NCBI GenBank assembly: GCA_964569385.1
Contig: CAZMUM010000003.1
Span: 62,001 to 126,000 of the forward strand
DNA: 64,000 nt
Source of the DNA: JAADHX01 sp964569385
GTDB lineage: Bacteria > Actinomycetota > Acidimicrobiia > Acidimicrobiales > Poriferisodalaceae
Reading direction: 5' to 3'
The notes beneath the pieces are model-generated. The model was not told where the DNA came from. It did not search any database and was given only the letters and a program-made list of their open reading frames with translations. Both the position numbers and the translations under genes were made by a program. Below, piece after piece: positions 16,723-25,606 of this stretch (position 1 is its first letter; every line of letters starts with the position of its first letter).

Positions 16723-18347
16723 CTGATGGGTTAGCAGCCTTCGCGCTGCTGGCTTGGTTGGCATATCTGGCTAGTCGGGTTCTGGCGCGTCGGAATGTGC
16801 CCGAGCTGGTTGGGTTCCTGCTCGTCGGCGCTGTTCTTGGCCCCGAAGGCCTAGGGCTGATCGATAGCGCCGACCTCGTGAGCCTAGAACCAGCAACCGA
16901 AATTGCTCTGGCTGTGCTGATGTTTGTAATCGGCGAACGGGTCTCAGCTCGAGCGCTCAAGGCAGCGCGATGGTCAGTAACTACTGGTGTTATCCAGTAC
17001 GTGATCTCGGCCTTCACTGTCTATTTTGCAACCCAATGGGTCGGCGCCGAACAATCGGTGTCGTTGTTACTGGCTGCTCTGGCTGGCGCGGGCGCACCGC
17101 TCACGATTGCCCATGTCGTGTCAACAACCAAGTCGTCGAGCCCCTATAGCCGCGGCTTGGTTTCGACACACGCCGTCTCCGACGCGTTGGCTACCGTCAC
17201 TTTTGCGGCGGTCTTGCCGGTGGCTGTACTTTTGGCCAACGACGACGCCAAAATCTCGTCTGCGGTCTTCGATTTTATCCAGTTGGGCATCGGCGGCGCC
17301 GTGCTCGGCTTTCTTGGCGGCTTGTTCATCGCAAAAGTGGGCAGCCAGATCGAAACTTCTGGCGAGTTGCTGCTCTTTGTCGGTGTGCATCTTCTTCTGG
17401 GCTGGGCAATTTCGCGCCAGATCGAAATCTCGTTGCCTTTAGCGGCCGTTGTGGCCGGGGCCACTGCATCGTCAGTAGCGCCCCAGGCGGTCGCTCAGCG
17501 AATGTTCCGGACCATCAAGTCGATCGAACAGCCTCTCTATTTGCTGTTCTTTGCGCTTGCCGGCGCATCGATTCACCTTTCTGAAGTTCCCGGTGTTGGT
17601 CTTATTGGTCTCGTCTACATCGTGTTCAGGGTTGTGGCCAAGATCGTTGGCGCAGCTATCGGTGGTCCACTTGGCGGACTCACCTTCAGACGCTCCTTAC
17701 AACTCGGCGTCGACCAAAGTCCACAGGCAGGAGTCGCCGTGGGGCTTGCTGTTCTCGCATCGGAATCCATCCAACCCCAGGGGGTCGAGGCCGCAACGGT
17801 AGTTCTTGGCGCGGTGGTGTTATTCGAACTTGTTGGGCCACTTTTGGTCGCTCGAAACCTAAGGAATGAAAAGGAGTCGATTTCAAGTGAGAGCGACGCT
17901 GTTGCCAGTGTTGAGTCATCGTTCGACGAGGTGCCTGCCAAGGTCCTTATTGCTGCGACCCGAAACACTGACGTCCCCGAGTGGTTGTTAGAGGCGACCA
18001 CCAAATGGCATGCCCACGTGACGTTGTTGATCCCCGGCGAGCTCGACGATGAACACGTGGCTTCTGTTGCTCACCTTGTCGAATCGGCGGGCTGTGAGTT
18101 CACCTTCATTGCCCTGAACGTCGAGTCATTCACCGGTGCGGTTGTCAGAACTCAAGCATCGACTGGCGCGGATCTCGTAGTGCTCTTCGGAAATCGGCCC
18201 GCCGGGCCCTCGAGCCGATTGGCCCTAATGCCAGCTGAACGGATCGCCCGCCAACTGGGCGTACCGGTACTGACCTTCCCGATCTCAGAACCAGTCCAAG
18301 ATTCATCGGCCACGCCCCAAGCACGCTTCTGGCCGTTCAGCGGCTAA
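16719..18347 (+). CDS. CPA2-family monovalent cation/proton antiporter with USP-like C-terminal domain
   Basis: 542 residues from a TTG start whose last two bases begin the stop of the cyclophilin gene (TTGA). GAGGAAG eight bases before the TTG supports this choice. Residues 1 to about 385 are highly hydrophobic with around 11-12 membrane segments and the Na+/H+-exchanger pattern (ELVGFLLVGAVLGPEGLGL, SLPLAAVVAGATASSVAP, VDQSPQAGVAVGLAVLAS). A charged linker follows, then about 150 soluble residues (KVLIAATRNTDVPEWLLEAT, ADLVVLFGNRPAG) that look like a degenerate universal-stress-protein regulatory domain. It would exchange Na+ or K+ for H+ at the cell membrane; the ion is not readable from sequence. 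Confidence 0.85.
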   Translation: MTDGLAAFALLAWLAYLASRVLARRNVPELVGFLLVGAVLGPEGLGLIDSADLVSLEPATEIALAVLMFVIGERVSARALKAARWSVTTGVIQYVISAFTVYFATQWVGAEQSVSLLLAALAGAGAPLTIAHVVSTTKSSSPYSRGLVSTHAVSDALATVTFAAVLPVAVLLANDDAKISSAVFDFIQLGIGGAVLGFLGGLFIAKVGSQIETSGELLLFVGVHLLLGWAISRQIEISLPLAAVVAGATASSVAPQAVAQRMFRTIKSIEQPLYLLFFALAGASIHLSEVPGVGLIGLVYIVFRVVAKIVGAAIGGPLGGLTFRRSLQLGVDQSPQAGVAVGLAVLASESIQPQGVEAATVVLGAVVLFELVGPLLVARNLRNEKESISSESDAVASVESSFDEVPAKVLIAATRNTDVPEWLLEATTKWHAHVTLLIPGELDDEHVASVAHLVESAGCEFTFIALNVESFTGAVVRTQASTGADLVVLFGNRPAGPSSRLALMPAERIARQLGVPVLTFPISEPVQDSSATPQARFWPFSG

Positions 18348-18410
18348 CCAAAGTCCAAAAGCGTTTGAGTGGGGTTTGTGCACCGTGGCGGTGGGCCTGT
18401 CGGTCCGAAA

Positions 18411-18662
18411 CTATTCGGCTAGTCCGGTTTTGAGACCGGCTACGAGTTGTTCGCCTTGGGAGGTCAACTCCCAAGCGTCGAAATCGTCGAGGATCACCAG
18501 GCCAACGTCGGTGAGTTCCTGAAGACGTTTGGCAAGGACACTGGTCGACATTGCGTCGCACCTTGCTCGCAGTTCGTTGAACCCGAGGGCACCGCCGTCG
18601 AGCTCCCACAACACTCTCGGCGCCCAACGTTGTCCCAGCGCAGTCAATGCGTTCCTCAGCAT
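18411..18662 (-). CDS. Short HxlR-type winged-helix regulator
   Basis: 83 residues. LTALGQRWAPRVLWELDGGALGFNELRARC and STSVLAKRLQELTDVGLV match the HxlR/MarR-like winged helix (shown here as separate motifs WAPRVLWELDGGALGFNEL and SVLAKRLQELTDVGLVI). HxlR proteins are usually 100-120 residues and carry a Cys near the N-terminus; this one lacks that extension, and an in-frame stop lies just before the ATG at 18662. It is divergent from the alpha/beta hydrolase, with 34 bp between the starts, and may regulate it. The short length could mean N-terminal loss. Confidence 0.65.
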   Translation of the reverse strand: MLRNALTALGQRWAPRVLWELDGGALGFNELRARCDAMSTSVLAKRLQELTDVGLVILDDFDAWELTSQGEQLVAGLKTGLAE

Positions 18663-18696
18663 GGGGGCAAGTTAGCAAAGCGGTACGGTTTGACGG

Positions 18697-19610
18697 ATGC
18701 GACGTGAAACGATCGAGTTCGTGGGCACCAGTGGAGCGATGCTGCGCGGCGATATACATCTCCCCGACGATCGGGCCAAAGGCGCGGTACTGATGGCTCA
18801 CTGTTTCACCTGTTCGAAGGACCTCCACACCCAAACCCGCATATCGGGGGCCCTGGTAGAGGCCGGCTACGCCACCATGCGATTCGACTTCACTGGCCTC
18901 GGCAGCAGCGATGGCGACTTTGCGGCCACCACAGTTTCGTCGAACATCGGCGACCTAACCCGCGCCGCGATGGAGTTAGTACAACGCGGTTACGGGCCAT
19001 GCGGCCTATTTGGCCACAGCCTTGGCGGTGCAGCAGCCATTCTGGCGGCTCACCGCCTCAAGACCGTTCGTTCNNNNNNNNNNNNNNNNNNNNNNNNNNN
19101 NNNNNNNNNNNNNNNNNNNNNNNNNNNNNNNNNNNNNNNNNNNNNNNNNNNNNNNNNNNNNNNNNNNNNNNNNGCCTTGGCGGTGCAGCAGCCATTCTGG
19201 CGGCTCACCGCCTCAAGACCGTTCGTTCCGTCGTGACCCTAGGGGCACCAAGCTCACCAGACCACGTGCGCCATCTGCTCGGCGAATCCGAGCCCGAGAT
19301 TCGTAGGTTGGGCCGGGCTCCAGTAGTTATCGGTGGACGCCAGTTCGATATCGGCAATGAGTTTCTTCTGGATCTCGACGAGCACCACCAAGGTTCGTTA
19401 GCCAGCGAACTTGGCCGGCCGCTGCTGATTCTGCACGCTGTTGACGACACGATTGTGCCCGTGAGCGAAGGCGAGGAGAACTTCGCCGCGGCCCGTCAAC
19501 CCAAGGCGTTCATTCCGCTGTTGGACACCGACCACCTCGTCAGCTCAAGGCCTGCCGCAGAGATAGCGGCTCGTCACATAGTGCGTTGGTTCGACATAAC
19601 CCTCGGCTAG
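18697..19610 (+). CDS. Alpha/beta hydrolase interrupted by an assembly gap
   Basis: The N-terminal part (to 19073) and C-terminal part (from 19174) are in different frames only because of a gap artefact. Collapsing the 100 Ns plus one copy of the 55-bp flanking repeat removes 155 bp and rejoins one frame of 252 residues. The joined protein has the nucleophile elbow GHSLGGAAA, an Asp-bearing HAVDDTIVPVSEGE and a late His in LDTDHLVSSRPA, the Ser-Asp-His triad. The start LRGDIHLPDD with MAHCFTCSKD resembles hydrolases often fused or linked to OsmC proteins. It is a cytoplasmic esterase-like enzyme of unknown substrate. The neighbouring divergent HxlR gene may control it. Confidence 0.8.
19019..19228. 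repeat. 55-bp identical flanks of the N-gap (contig-end overlap)
   Basis: The copies are 19019-19073 and 19174-19228 and encode the nucleophile-elbow region of the hydrolase twice. A 55-base overlap is what contig ends from a k=55 de Bruijn graph would share. It is not a biological duplication. Confidence 0.93.
19074..19173. other. Assembly gap (100 N)
   Basis: The run is exactly 100 Ns, the usual placeholder for a gap of unknown size. The 55 bases before it (19019-19073) are repeated exactly after it (19174-19228). Removing the Ns and one repeat restores the hydrolase frame, so the two contig ends overlap and no real sequence is missing. Confidence 0.97.
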
Positions 19611-19612
19611 GA

Positions 19613-20980
19613 CTAGCCGCTGACGTCGGCGTCGCTTGGCCGAACGTCTATGCCAAGTTTGCCGTACCGTTGCGTGTTGACCTGCACCGCCCGCACATAG
19701 GCCATCGACGAGTTATAGCGCAGGATCGCGCCGACCTCTCCTGCCGGTGTCGATACCGAACCGCGCGAACAGAGGTAGTCCGCAGCGCTAAGAGCCGAGT
19801 CGTAGATGTTCTGAGGATCGACGCGGCCATCGTCGTTGCCATCGCGGCCGTAGCCCCGCCACGTAGACGGGATGAACTGCATCGGCCCGACAGCGCGATC
19901 GTTAACGGTGTCGCCATCGAGCCGGCCACCGTCGGAGTCGGTTATCACAGCTGTGTCGCGTTGGCCGTTGAGGGCGATTCCAATAATCGACGGCGACACC
20001 AGCCCATCGAGGCCAACCGATGACCCGCCGTAAGTCCCGTGTCGACTCTCGACGTAACCGATGCCAGCGAGCAGCGTCCAGGTGACCCCACATGCTGGCG
20101 TCTCGGCTTGCATAGTCTCGGCTGCTCTCAAATAGGCATCGACCACCACCACGGTTAGGTCAGAGCCAGTGATTCGGGAGACCTTACGCTCAGCGTCGAC
20201 GTCGTCATTGAGCCCAGGAAGTAATGCCGTCTGCGTTTCGATCACCGATCTGGTGCGGCTGATCTCGCCCAATAGGGCATCGATCCGAACCGCGACCTCC
20301 ACCACACCCGACCGTGCGGTTGTGATGGCGCCGGTGGCATCGGCGCGGGTTTGTTCGGTCGACCCGAGGAGGTACGTGTGGGCCGCCGATGCGGTGCGGA
20401 TCACCAGGTCGCGTTCGAGGTTTCTGGCCTGTTCTTCGACACCCGAACTGAGTACATCGACAACCGACCTGCTATCGGCGTACACGTAACGAAGCACCGC
20501 TAGCTCGGCAAGGTTGTCGCGAGCGTTACCGACGGCAAAATCGGCTGCCTCAGCGGTTGCAACAAGTCGGGGCAGGCCATCGGCTAACTGCTCGTTCGCC
20601 GATCGGAGGTCGACAAGGGCTCGTTCGAGCACCGGGATCCGTCGCTCGGCTGTGGCGATGGCTTCGACGGTACGATCCCGAGTCGCGAGTGCATCTCGAA
20701 ACGCGGCGCTCTCGAGACTCAGCGAATCCAATGTCGATGGTGCGACCGAAGAACCAGCTGGTGCCTCCACAACCGTGCCTGGGCCGATGGCATCTTCGTG
20801 GAGCTGCGAATCGCTCTCGGTCAGCTGTTGTTGTTCGCCGGGCCCACTCGCTGCCGCGTTGGAACCGGGGCGCGCGAGACCAAGCGACGCGACAACTAGA
20901 CCGGCGACGACCATCAGGTAGATCGCTCGCAAGACCCGTGGGTTGTCATCGGTCGCTGACCGCGAATGATGGGTATGCAC
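19613..20980 (-). CDS. Membrane-anchored lytic transglycosylase-like murein hydrolase
   Basis: 455 residues from a GTG start. A membrane or signal segment lies at about residues 19-37 (AIYLMVVAGLVVASLGLA). Residues about 85-240 are rich in Ala, Glu, Leu and Arg and are probably coiled coil. The C-terminal catalytic part (about 290-450) has WTLLAGIGYVESRHGTYGG, where the Glu is the likely acid, DRAVGPMQFIPSTWRGYG and YDSALSAADYLCSRG, matching SLT-type transglycosylases of Actinobacteria. DGNDDGRVDPQNI is a typical insertion. It would cut peptidoglycan outside the membrane during growth or division. Its stop lies 2 bp from the end of the convergent hydrolase. Confidence 0.87.
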   Translation of the reverse strand: MHTHHSRSATDDNPRVLRAIYLMVVAGLVVASLGLARPGSNAAASGPGEQQQLTESDSQLHEDAIGPGTVVEAPAGSSVAPSTLDSLSLESAAFRDALATRDRTVEAIATAERRIPVLERALVDLRSANEQLADGLPRLVATAEAADFAVGNARDNLAELAVLRYVYADSRSVVDVLSSGVEEQARNLERDLVIRTASAAHTYLLGSTEQTRADATGAITTARSGVVEVAVRIDALLGEISRTRSVIETQTALLPGLNDDVDAERKVSRITGSDLTVVVVDAYLRAAETMQAETPACGVTWTLLAGIGYVESRHGTYGGSSVGLDGLVSPSIIGIALNGQRDTAVITDSDGGRLDGDTVNDRAVGPMQFIPSTWRGYGRDGNDDGRVDPQNIYDSALSAADYLCSRGSVSTPAGEVGAILRYNSSMAYVRAVQVNTQRYGKLGIDVRPSDADVSG

Positions 20981-21071
20981 TAGCAGTTACGTCGTCATAG
21001 AACGCGGCCAGTTGCGCAGTGACACGGCCGGTGGGTCAGACTGCATGCAATTCCAATCGAAGGGCCAGATC

Positions 21072-21938
21072 GTGAGTGCATTCACTTCCAGCAACGACGA
21101 GCCGGATCGAGTTCTCGTCTCGGTTACCGATGGCATCGCCGACGTTCGCCTCAATCGACCCGACAAGCTCAATGCCCTCGATCACGCCATGTTTCGCGCC
21201 CTCGCCGAAACCGCAGCCAAACTGAGCACGGATCGTTCTGTGCGTGTTGTGGTGCTGTCTGGCGAGGGCCGCTCGTTCTGCGCTGGTCTCGACTTCAGTA
21301 ACTTTGAGTCCATGGCTAAACAGCCTCCTAACGCGACAAACGCGGGCGCCGCCCCAGACAGTGCCGCTGTGCCCGTCGACCTCTCGGCGGGCGGGCGTAT
21401 CACCCACCTAGGTCAGCAGGCTGTGTGGGGATGGCAAGAGATGCCGCAGCCGGTCATTTGTGCCGTTACTGGCCACGCTCTTGGGGGCGGGCTTCAGCTG
21501 GCGCTCGGCGGCGACATTCGTATTGTTCATCCAGACGCGAAGCTTTCTGTTCTCGAAATGAGATGGGGTTTGATCCCCGACATGTGTGCTTCTGAGCTTC
21601 TGCCGCGGCTCGTCGGCGTCGATGTGGCCAAGGAGCTGTACTTCACCGGGCGAATGTTCGACGGGGCCGAGGCCAACGTTCTGGGTATAGCTACTTCGGT
21701 TTCGGCTGACACCCACGCCGACGCGATGGCATTGGCGGCCGAGATTGCAAGACAGAGCCCCGATGCAATGAGGCGGGCCAAGAGTCTGGTTAACCAGTTT
21801 GGCCGGGTCGATACTGCTACTGCGTTCGCCAATGAGCGACGGCTAATGGCCGAGTTGATCGGATCGCCTAATCAAGTCGAGGCGGTTACGGCGTTCTTCG
21901 AAAAGCGCCAACCAGACTTCGCCGACGAGGGTTACTGA
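21072..21938 (+). CDS. Crotonase-family enoyl-CoA hydratase/isomerase
   Basis: 288 residues from the GTG at 21072, preceded by GAAGG; an ATG at 21045 would add nine. LNRPDKLNALDHAMFRAL and CAGLDFSNFESM are crotonase signatures, and VTGHALGGGLQLALGGDIRI forms the oxyanion hole. KLSVLEMRWGLIPDM has the Glu and a following Asp in the pattern seen in dienoyl-CoA isomerase-like members, so isomerase activity is as likely as hydratase. About 35 extra residues (KQPPNATNAGAAPDSAAVP) sit between the first two motifs, a known variable insertion. It stands alone between a divergent transglycosylase gene and the convergent SGNH hydrolase. Confidence 0.85.
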   Translation: MSAFTSSNDEPDRVLVSVTDGIADVRLNRPDKLNALDHAMFRALAETAAKLSTDRSVRVVVLSGEGRSFCAGLDFSNFESMAKQPPNATNAGAAPDSAAVPVDLSAGGRITHLGQQAVWGWQEMPQPVICAVTGHALGGGLQLALGGDIRIVHPDAKLSVLEMRWGLIPDMCASELLPRLVGVDVAKELYFTGRMFDGAEANVLGIATSVSADTHADAMALAAEIARQSPDAMRRAKSLVNQFGRVDTATAFANERRLMAELIGSPNQVEAVTAFFEKRQPDFADEGY

Positions 21939-21944
21939 CGATCT

Positions 21945-22742
21945 CTATGAACAGCCAGTTGCCGTAGTTGCCGCTATTAGATCGGCGAATAAGGTCTGAC
22001 CGGCCTGCGAGAGGTGATATCCGTCCGTGGTGTGTAGATCATCAGGCCCGGCGAGCGCGCTCCAGTTGGCTATGACCCAACCGTGGCGATTGGCCGCGGC
22101 GTCGATCTCGGCATTGACCGATGCCAGACCAGGCCGAAACTGCTGGACGTTCACCCATACGACACAACTTGGGCCAGCTATGTACTCAGCGGCTTGGTCG
22201 AGCTGTTCGGCGTAGTCGGCAGGTCCGTCCCAATCGTTGGTTCCGAGCGCGACCACAATGACGTCTGGTCGAGTTGCCGCTGCGGCCCGCAGTGCAACGC
22301 CAGCTATTCGCAGGGGTCTGCCGGTCTCGGCGTCGACCGAAACGGTGGCCGGGTCGAACGCCAGCCGCAGCTCATCGGCCGCCGATGCCGCTAGCGAGTC
22401 GCCGACGACCTCGACACTTTGGGCCACAAACATCGCGAGCGCCGGCGAGTCGACAATGTTCGAGTCGGCATTGGTCACGGTCGCTAGGGCTGCGGTCGAA
22501 GTGGGCGCCGCGGGGGCCGTGCTGGTCGAGGTGGACGCAAGCGAAGACGAGTTTGCCGATACAACTTGAGATGACGCAGCTTCACTTGATGCCGATGTCG
22601 AAACCAGAACGGACCAAACGGCGACGACCACCACAACAGCAGGCAGACACGAGGCAATCCAAAGCCGATGGGTATCGGGGGTCGACACTCGCCGGGGTCG
22701 CCGATCGCGGCGGGCATCGCCCGTGATGTCTGTTGATTCCAA
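21945..22742 (-). CDS. Secreted or membrane-anchored SGNH/GDSL hydrolase
   Basis: 265 residues from a TTG at 22742 that has AGGG six bases upstream; an ATG at 22811 is possible and lacks such a site. A hydrophobic segment (WIASCLPAVVVVVAVWSVLV) is followed by a Ser/Ala/Thr linker, so the enzyme probably acts outside the membrane. Catalytic blocks: VEVVGDSLAASAAD with the nucleophile Ser, VIVVALGTNDWDGPADY with the Gly and Asn of blocks II and III, and DDLHTTDGYHLSQAG with the Asp and His. Family members are esterases or deacylases; substrate unknown. It is divergent from the inositol monophosphatase gene. Confidence 0.82.
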   Translation of the reverse strand: MESTDITGDARRDRRPRRVSTPDTHRLWIASCLPAVVVVVAVWSVLVSTSASSEAASSQVVSANSSSLASTSTSTAPAAPTSTAALATVTNADSNIVDSPALAMFVAQSVEVVGDSLAASAADELRLAFDPATVSVDAETGRPLRIAGVALRAAAATRPDVIVVALGTNDWDGPADYAEQLDQAAEYIAGPSCVVWVNVQQFRPGLASVNAEIDAAANRHGWVIANWSALAGPDDLHTTDGYHLSQAGQTLFADLIAATTATGCS

Positions 22743-22818
22743 TACGGTCCCTAAGTTAGCGGCCCGTCGATGGCGATGGTGTCGCATATATCGTGTTACG
22801 AGTGGCAACATAGGGTCC

Positions 22819-23595
22819 GTGGATCTGACTGTTGTGCTCGAGGACGCCGTTTCGATCGCGTGTCAAGCGGGGCAGCTAACTCTTAGACAGTGGCGTAAGG
22901 ACCTAACGGTCGACCTCAAAGCCGACGGAACTGAGGTAACCGATGCCGATCGCGCCGCTGAGCAGCTCGTCCGGACGTTGCTGATCGAGCGGTACCCCAA
23001 CGATGGAATCTTGGGCGAGGAGTTCGGAACAATAGGTGGCGACTCCGGAAGAACATGGATTGTTGACCCGATCGACGGAACGTATGGGTTTGTTAGGGGT
23101 GTTCCGCTCTTCTCGACCCTTTTAGCCCTTATCGACGCCGATGGATCCCAGGTTGGGGTCATGAACTTCCCGGCGCTTGATCTAACGGTGTGCGCAGCGC
23201 GCGGCAAAGGTTGCTTCGCGAACGGATCCACAGTCGAGGTGTCGACAACGAACGCGCTGAAGGGTTCGCTGCTGTGCGCCACCGATTGGGCCGAAGCCTC
23301 GGCCGAGCAGCTGATGGCCGTTCATGGCGCAGGCTTGAACATGCGTACGTGGGGCGACGCCTATGGTTATGCCATGGTTGCGACTGGCAAAGCAGATGCC
23401 ATGGTCGATCCGATCTGCTCGGAATGGGACCTCGCACCAATGCCGGTCATCATCGACGAGGCTGGCGGCAAGTTCACAGACCTCGAGGGTCGGCGCAGGC
23501 ACGACGGAGGTCACGGTCTGGCATCGAACGGCCTTCTTCACGACGAACTACTTGGCCTGGTCGGCGTCATGAACGCCAGTCACGAGACATCATGA
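22819..23595 (+). CDS. Inositol monophosphatase-family phosphatase
   Basis: 258 residues from a GTG at 22819. The metal-binding motifs are intact: GEEFGTIGGDSGRTWIVDPIDGT (the Glu and the DPIDGT block near residue 80) and WDLAPMPVIIDEAGGKFTDL near residue 207. Family members act on inositol phosphates, histidinol phosphate or related sugars; the spacing and the DPIDGTYGFVRGVPLF sequence are close to the actinobacterial histidinol-phosphatase (HisN-like) branch, but this cannot be decided by eye. Cytoplasmic. The stop overlaps the ATG of the AI-2E family gene by four bases, so the two are coupled. Confidence 0.88.
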   Translation: MDLTVVLEDAVSIACQAGQLTLRQWRKDLTVDLKADGTEVTDADRAAEQLVRTLLIERYPNDGILGEEFGTIGGDSGRTWIVDPIDGTYGFVRGVPLFSTLLALIDADGSQVGVMNFPALDLTVCAARGKGCFANGSTVEVSTTNALKGSLLCATDWAEASAEQLMAVHGAGLNMRTWGDAYGYAMVATGKADAMVDPICSEWDLAPMPVIIDEAGGKFTDLEGRRRHDGGHGLASNGLLHDELLGLVGVMNASHETS

Positions 23596-24749
23596 CATCG
23601 GACCGCCACTGGTTGGGAGATCGCTCCGACCCGATGCCAGGGTGGGTGCCGCGAGCAATCGCGTTAACGATGCTCGGTGCGGCCGGCCTGGTGGTCGGTC
23701 AGTGGTTGGTTAAGCAGCTGAGTGGTCTGCTGATCATGATGCTTGTATCGCTGTTCTTGTCGTTTGCGCTCGAACCAGCTGTCAACTGGCTCAACCGCCG
23801 CGGTATGAGGCGCGGCATGGCCACCCTGTTGTCGTTTTCGGTGGTTGCTTTTGCTGTGGCCGGGTTCTTGCTGGCGATGGGTTCTGTGCTCGCCGAGCAG
23901 ATCCAACGACTGGTCGACGACGCGCCCGGCTACATCCAAAGCGCCCAAGGTTGGCTGTCCGATCGTGGCGTCGACGTGAACGTCGATGAACTGTTGGCCG
24001 AATTCCAGGCCGGTGGCGCTGCGGCCTCGTTTGCTCAGGATGTAGCCGGCAACCTCATCGACGTTGGCACCACAATCCTTGGGCTGCTGTTTCAGCTACT
24101 GACCATTAGCTTGTTCACCTTTTACTTGACTGCCGACGGGCCCCGCTTCCGGCGCACCATTTGTTCGGTCATTAGCCCGAGACGCCAGGTCGAAGTGCTT
24201 CATATTTGGGATGTGGCGATCTCTAAGACCGGTGGCTACATCTACAGCAGGGCCCTTCTGGCGCTGCTCTCGTTCCTGTTTCACTGGCTCGTCTTCACTC
24301 TTGTCGGGTTGCCGTCACCGCTGCCGTTGGCTATGTGGGTCGCGGTGGTCAGCCAGTTTGTCCCGGTCGTGGGTACCTACATCGCGGGGGTGGTTCCCTT
24401 GCTGATTGCGGCCTTAGACGACCCCGTTTCTGCCGTGTGGATCTTTGCGGCCATCGTCATTTACCAGCAAGTAGAAAACTATTTGTTCGCGCCTCGGGTT
24501 ACCGCCCAGACTATGGAAATGCACCCGGCAGTAGCGTTTGGTGCCGTAATTGCCGGTACTGGGGTTTTGGGCGCGGTCGGTGCTCTGTTGGCGTTACCTG
24601 CGGCTGCCACTATTCAGGCCTTCGTGGCCGGGTACATTCAGCGGCACGAGCTCGTTGAGTCCGGGCTCCTGCAAGATGACGGAGCGAGCCCTTCTCGGCT
24701 AACCCCTGACCGTACCGGCGAGATACCGATCGTTCGCATCCAAGAGTGA
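23592..24749 (+). CDS. AI-2E family transporter
   Basis: 385 residues from the ATG at 23592, which overlaps the preceding stop (ATGA). About eight membrane segments are arranged as in this family: two pairs at the N-terminus (LTMLGAAGLVVGQWLV, LSGLLIMMLVSLFLSFALEPAV), a soluble amphipathic stretch (residues about 105-160) and the C-terminal block (FVPVVGTYIAGVVPLLIAAL, YQQVENYLFAPRVTAQTMEMHP). Despite the name, most members are not autoinducer exporters; some are Na+/H+ antiporters. Located in the cell membrane. Substrate unknown. Confidence 0.9.
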   Translation: MTSDRHWLGDRSDPMPGWVPRAIALTMLGAAGLVVGQWLVKQLSGLLIMMLVSLFLSFALEPAVNWLNRRGMRRGMATLLSFSVVAFAVAGFLLAMGSVLAEQIQRLVDDAPGYIQSAQGWLSDRGVDVNVDELLAEFQAGGAAASFAQDVAGNLIDVGTTILGLLFQLLTISLFTFYLTADGPRFRRTICSVISPRRQVEVLHIWDVAISKTGGYIYSRALLALLSFLFHWLVFTLVGLPSPLPLAMWVAVVSQFVPVVGTYIAGVVPLLIAALDDPVSAVWIFAAIVIYQQVENYLFAPRVTAQTMEMHPAVAFGAVIAGTGVLGAVGALLALPAAATIQAFVAGYIQRHELVESGLLQDDGASPSRLTPDRTGEIPIVRIQE

Positions 24750-24910
24750 CAGTCCCATCACCCTGAGTTGTCGGAGCGGAGTCCTGAACCGTCAGTCGGT
24801 ATTGCCCGCTGAGCAGTGCCGACGATTATCCCCATCCCGGTAGTGATTTCGGGCACCCGTGTCACACCCTGTGCCTATGCAAAGACAGAGTGTCTCACCA
24901 TGGACGATTA

Positions 24911-25321
24911 ATGGCTGAAAGCTGGGAGCACACGCGCCTCGACCACCGAAGCCGCAAAGTTGCATCGATTGCAGGCAGTGCACTGTCGCTCCTGGCCCAA
25001 CACGGCGGCTCGGACCTCACCATGGCGGCGATCGCCGAGAACACCGCCATCTCCCGCCAGACGCTGTACCGCTCGCGCCCCCAGCGAAAAAGTGGAAGAC
25101 AAGGTCTCTGGCTGATGGCCCGCCAGGTCGGCGTCGACCGAGAACGCAACACCGTGGTGGTCTGGGTGACCTTCGCCAACCGAAGCGATCTCTACGACTA
25201 CCTCGACACCGACCAAAGCAAGGACGATCACGGCGAAGCCGACGACATGGCCGACATCATCGAAACCTTCGAGATGTACGATCTCACGACCGTCTCGGGC
25301 CGGCTCCTACCCGCCCGATAG
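24911..25321 (+). CDS. TetR-type HTH joined to an unrelated tail, possible decayed gene
   Basis: 136 residues. The first 55 (RSRKVASIAGSALSLLAQHGG, TMAAIAENTAISRQTLYR) are a clear TetR HTH. Where TetR proteins continue with an aromatic-rich start of helix 4, the sequence turns into PQRKSGRQGLWLMARQ and then an acidic tail (DTDQSKDDHGEADDMADIIE) with no similarity to a ligand domain. Either a deletion has fused two remnants or a frameshift lies near 25075-25085. No Shine-Dalgarno is evident before the ATG at 24911. Not clearly functional. Confidence 0.45.
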   Translation: MAESWEHTRLDHRSRKVASIAGSALSLLAQHGGSDLTMAAIAENTAISRQTLYRSRPQRKSGRQGLWLMARQVGVDRERNTVVVWVTFANRSDLYDYLDTDQSKDDHGEADDMADIIETFEMYDLTTVSGRLLPAR

Positions 25322-25606
25322 CGCCCGAGTTGGCTGCAGATTAGCCAACCGGCCCCGGTCACGACTAACGGTGTTGCGACCAATGGCCCTTGGCGGGCTT
25401 CGAGCAATGCCGGTAGTCCGCTGGCTGACTCAACTGGAAACCTACTCCTCATCATGACCACCCCGCTGAATTCTGAAGAGCCCGTTGGTCCCATGAGCCC
25501 GATATTCGACGCTTAGCGGTTACGCTGTTACATCGCGCGGTCGACAGTGTTGGAACAGACTGCGGTCATCCACCGTGCGTGATTCGCGAACAATCAAGAG
25601 GTTCTA

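Noticed and set aside
18999..19306. Frames that run through the N block, giving apparent duplicated hydrolase pieces
   Set aside because: They arise from the 55-bp contig overlap and translated Ns, not from real genes.
25228..25494. Minus-strand 88-residue frame
   Set aside because: No motif, and it lies opposite the tail of the TetR-like ORF and intergenic sequence.
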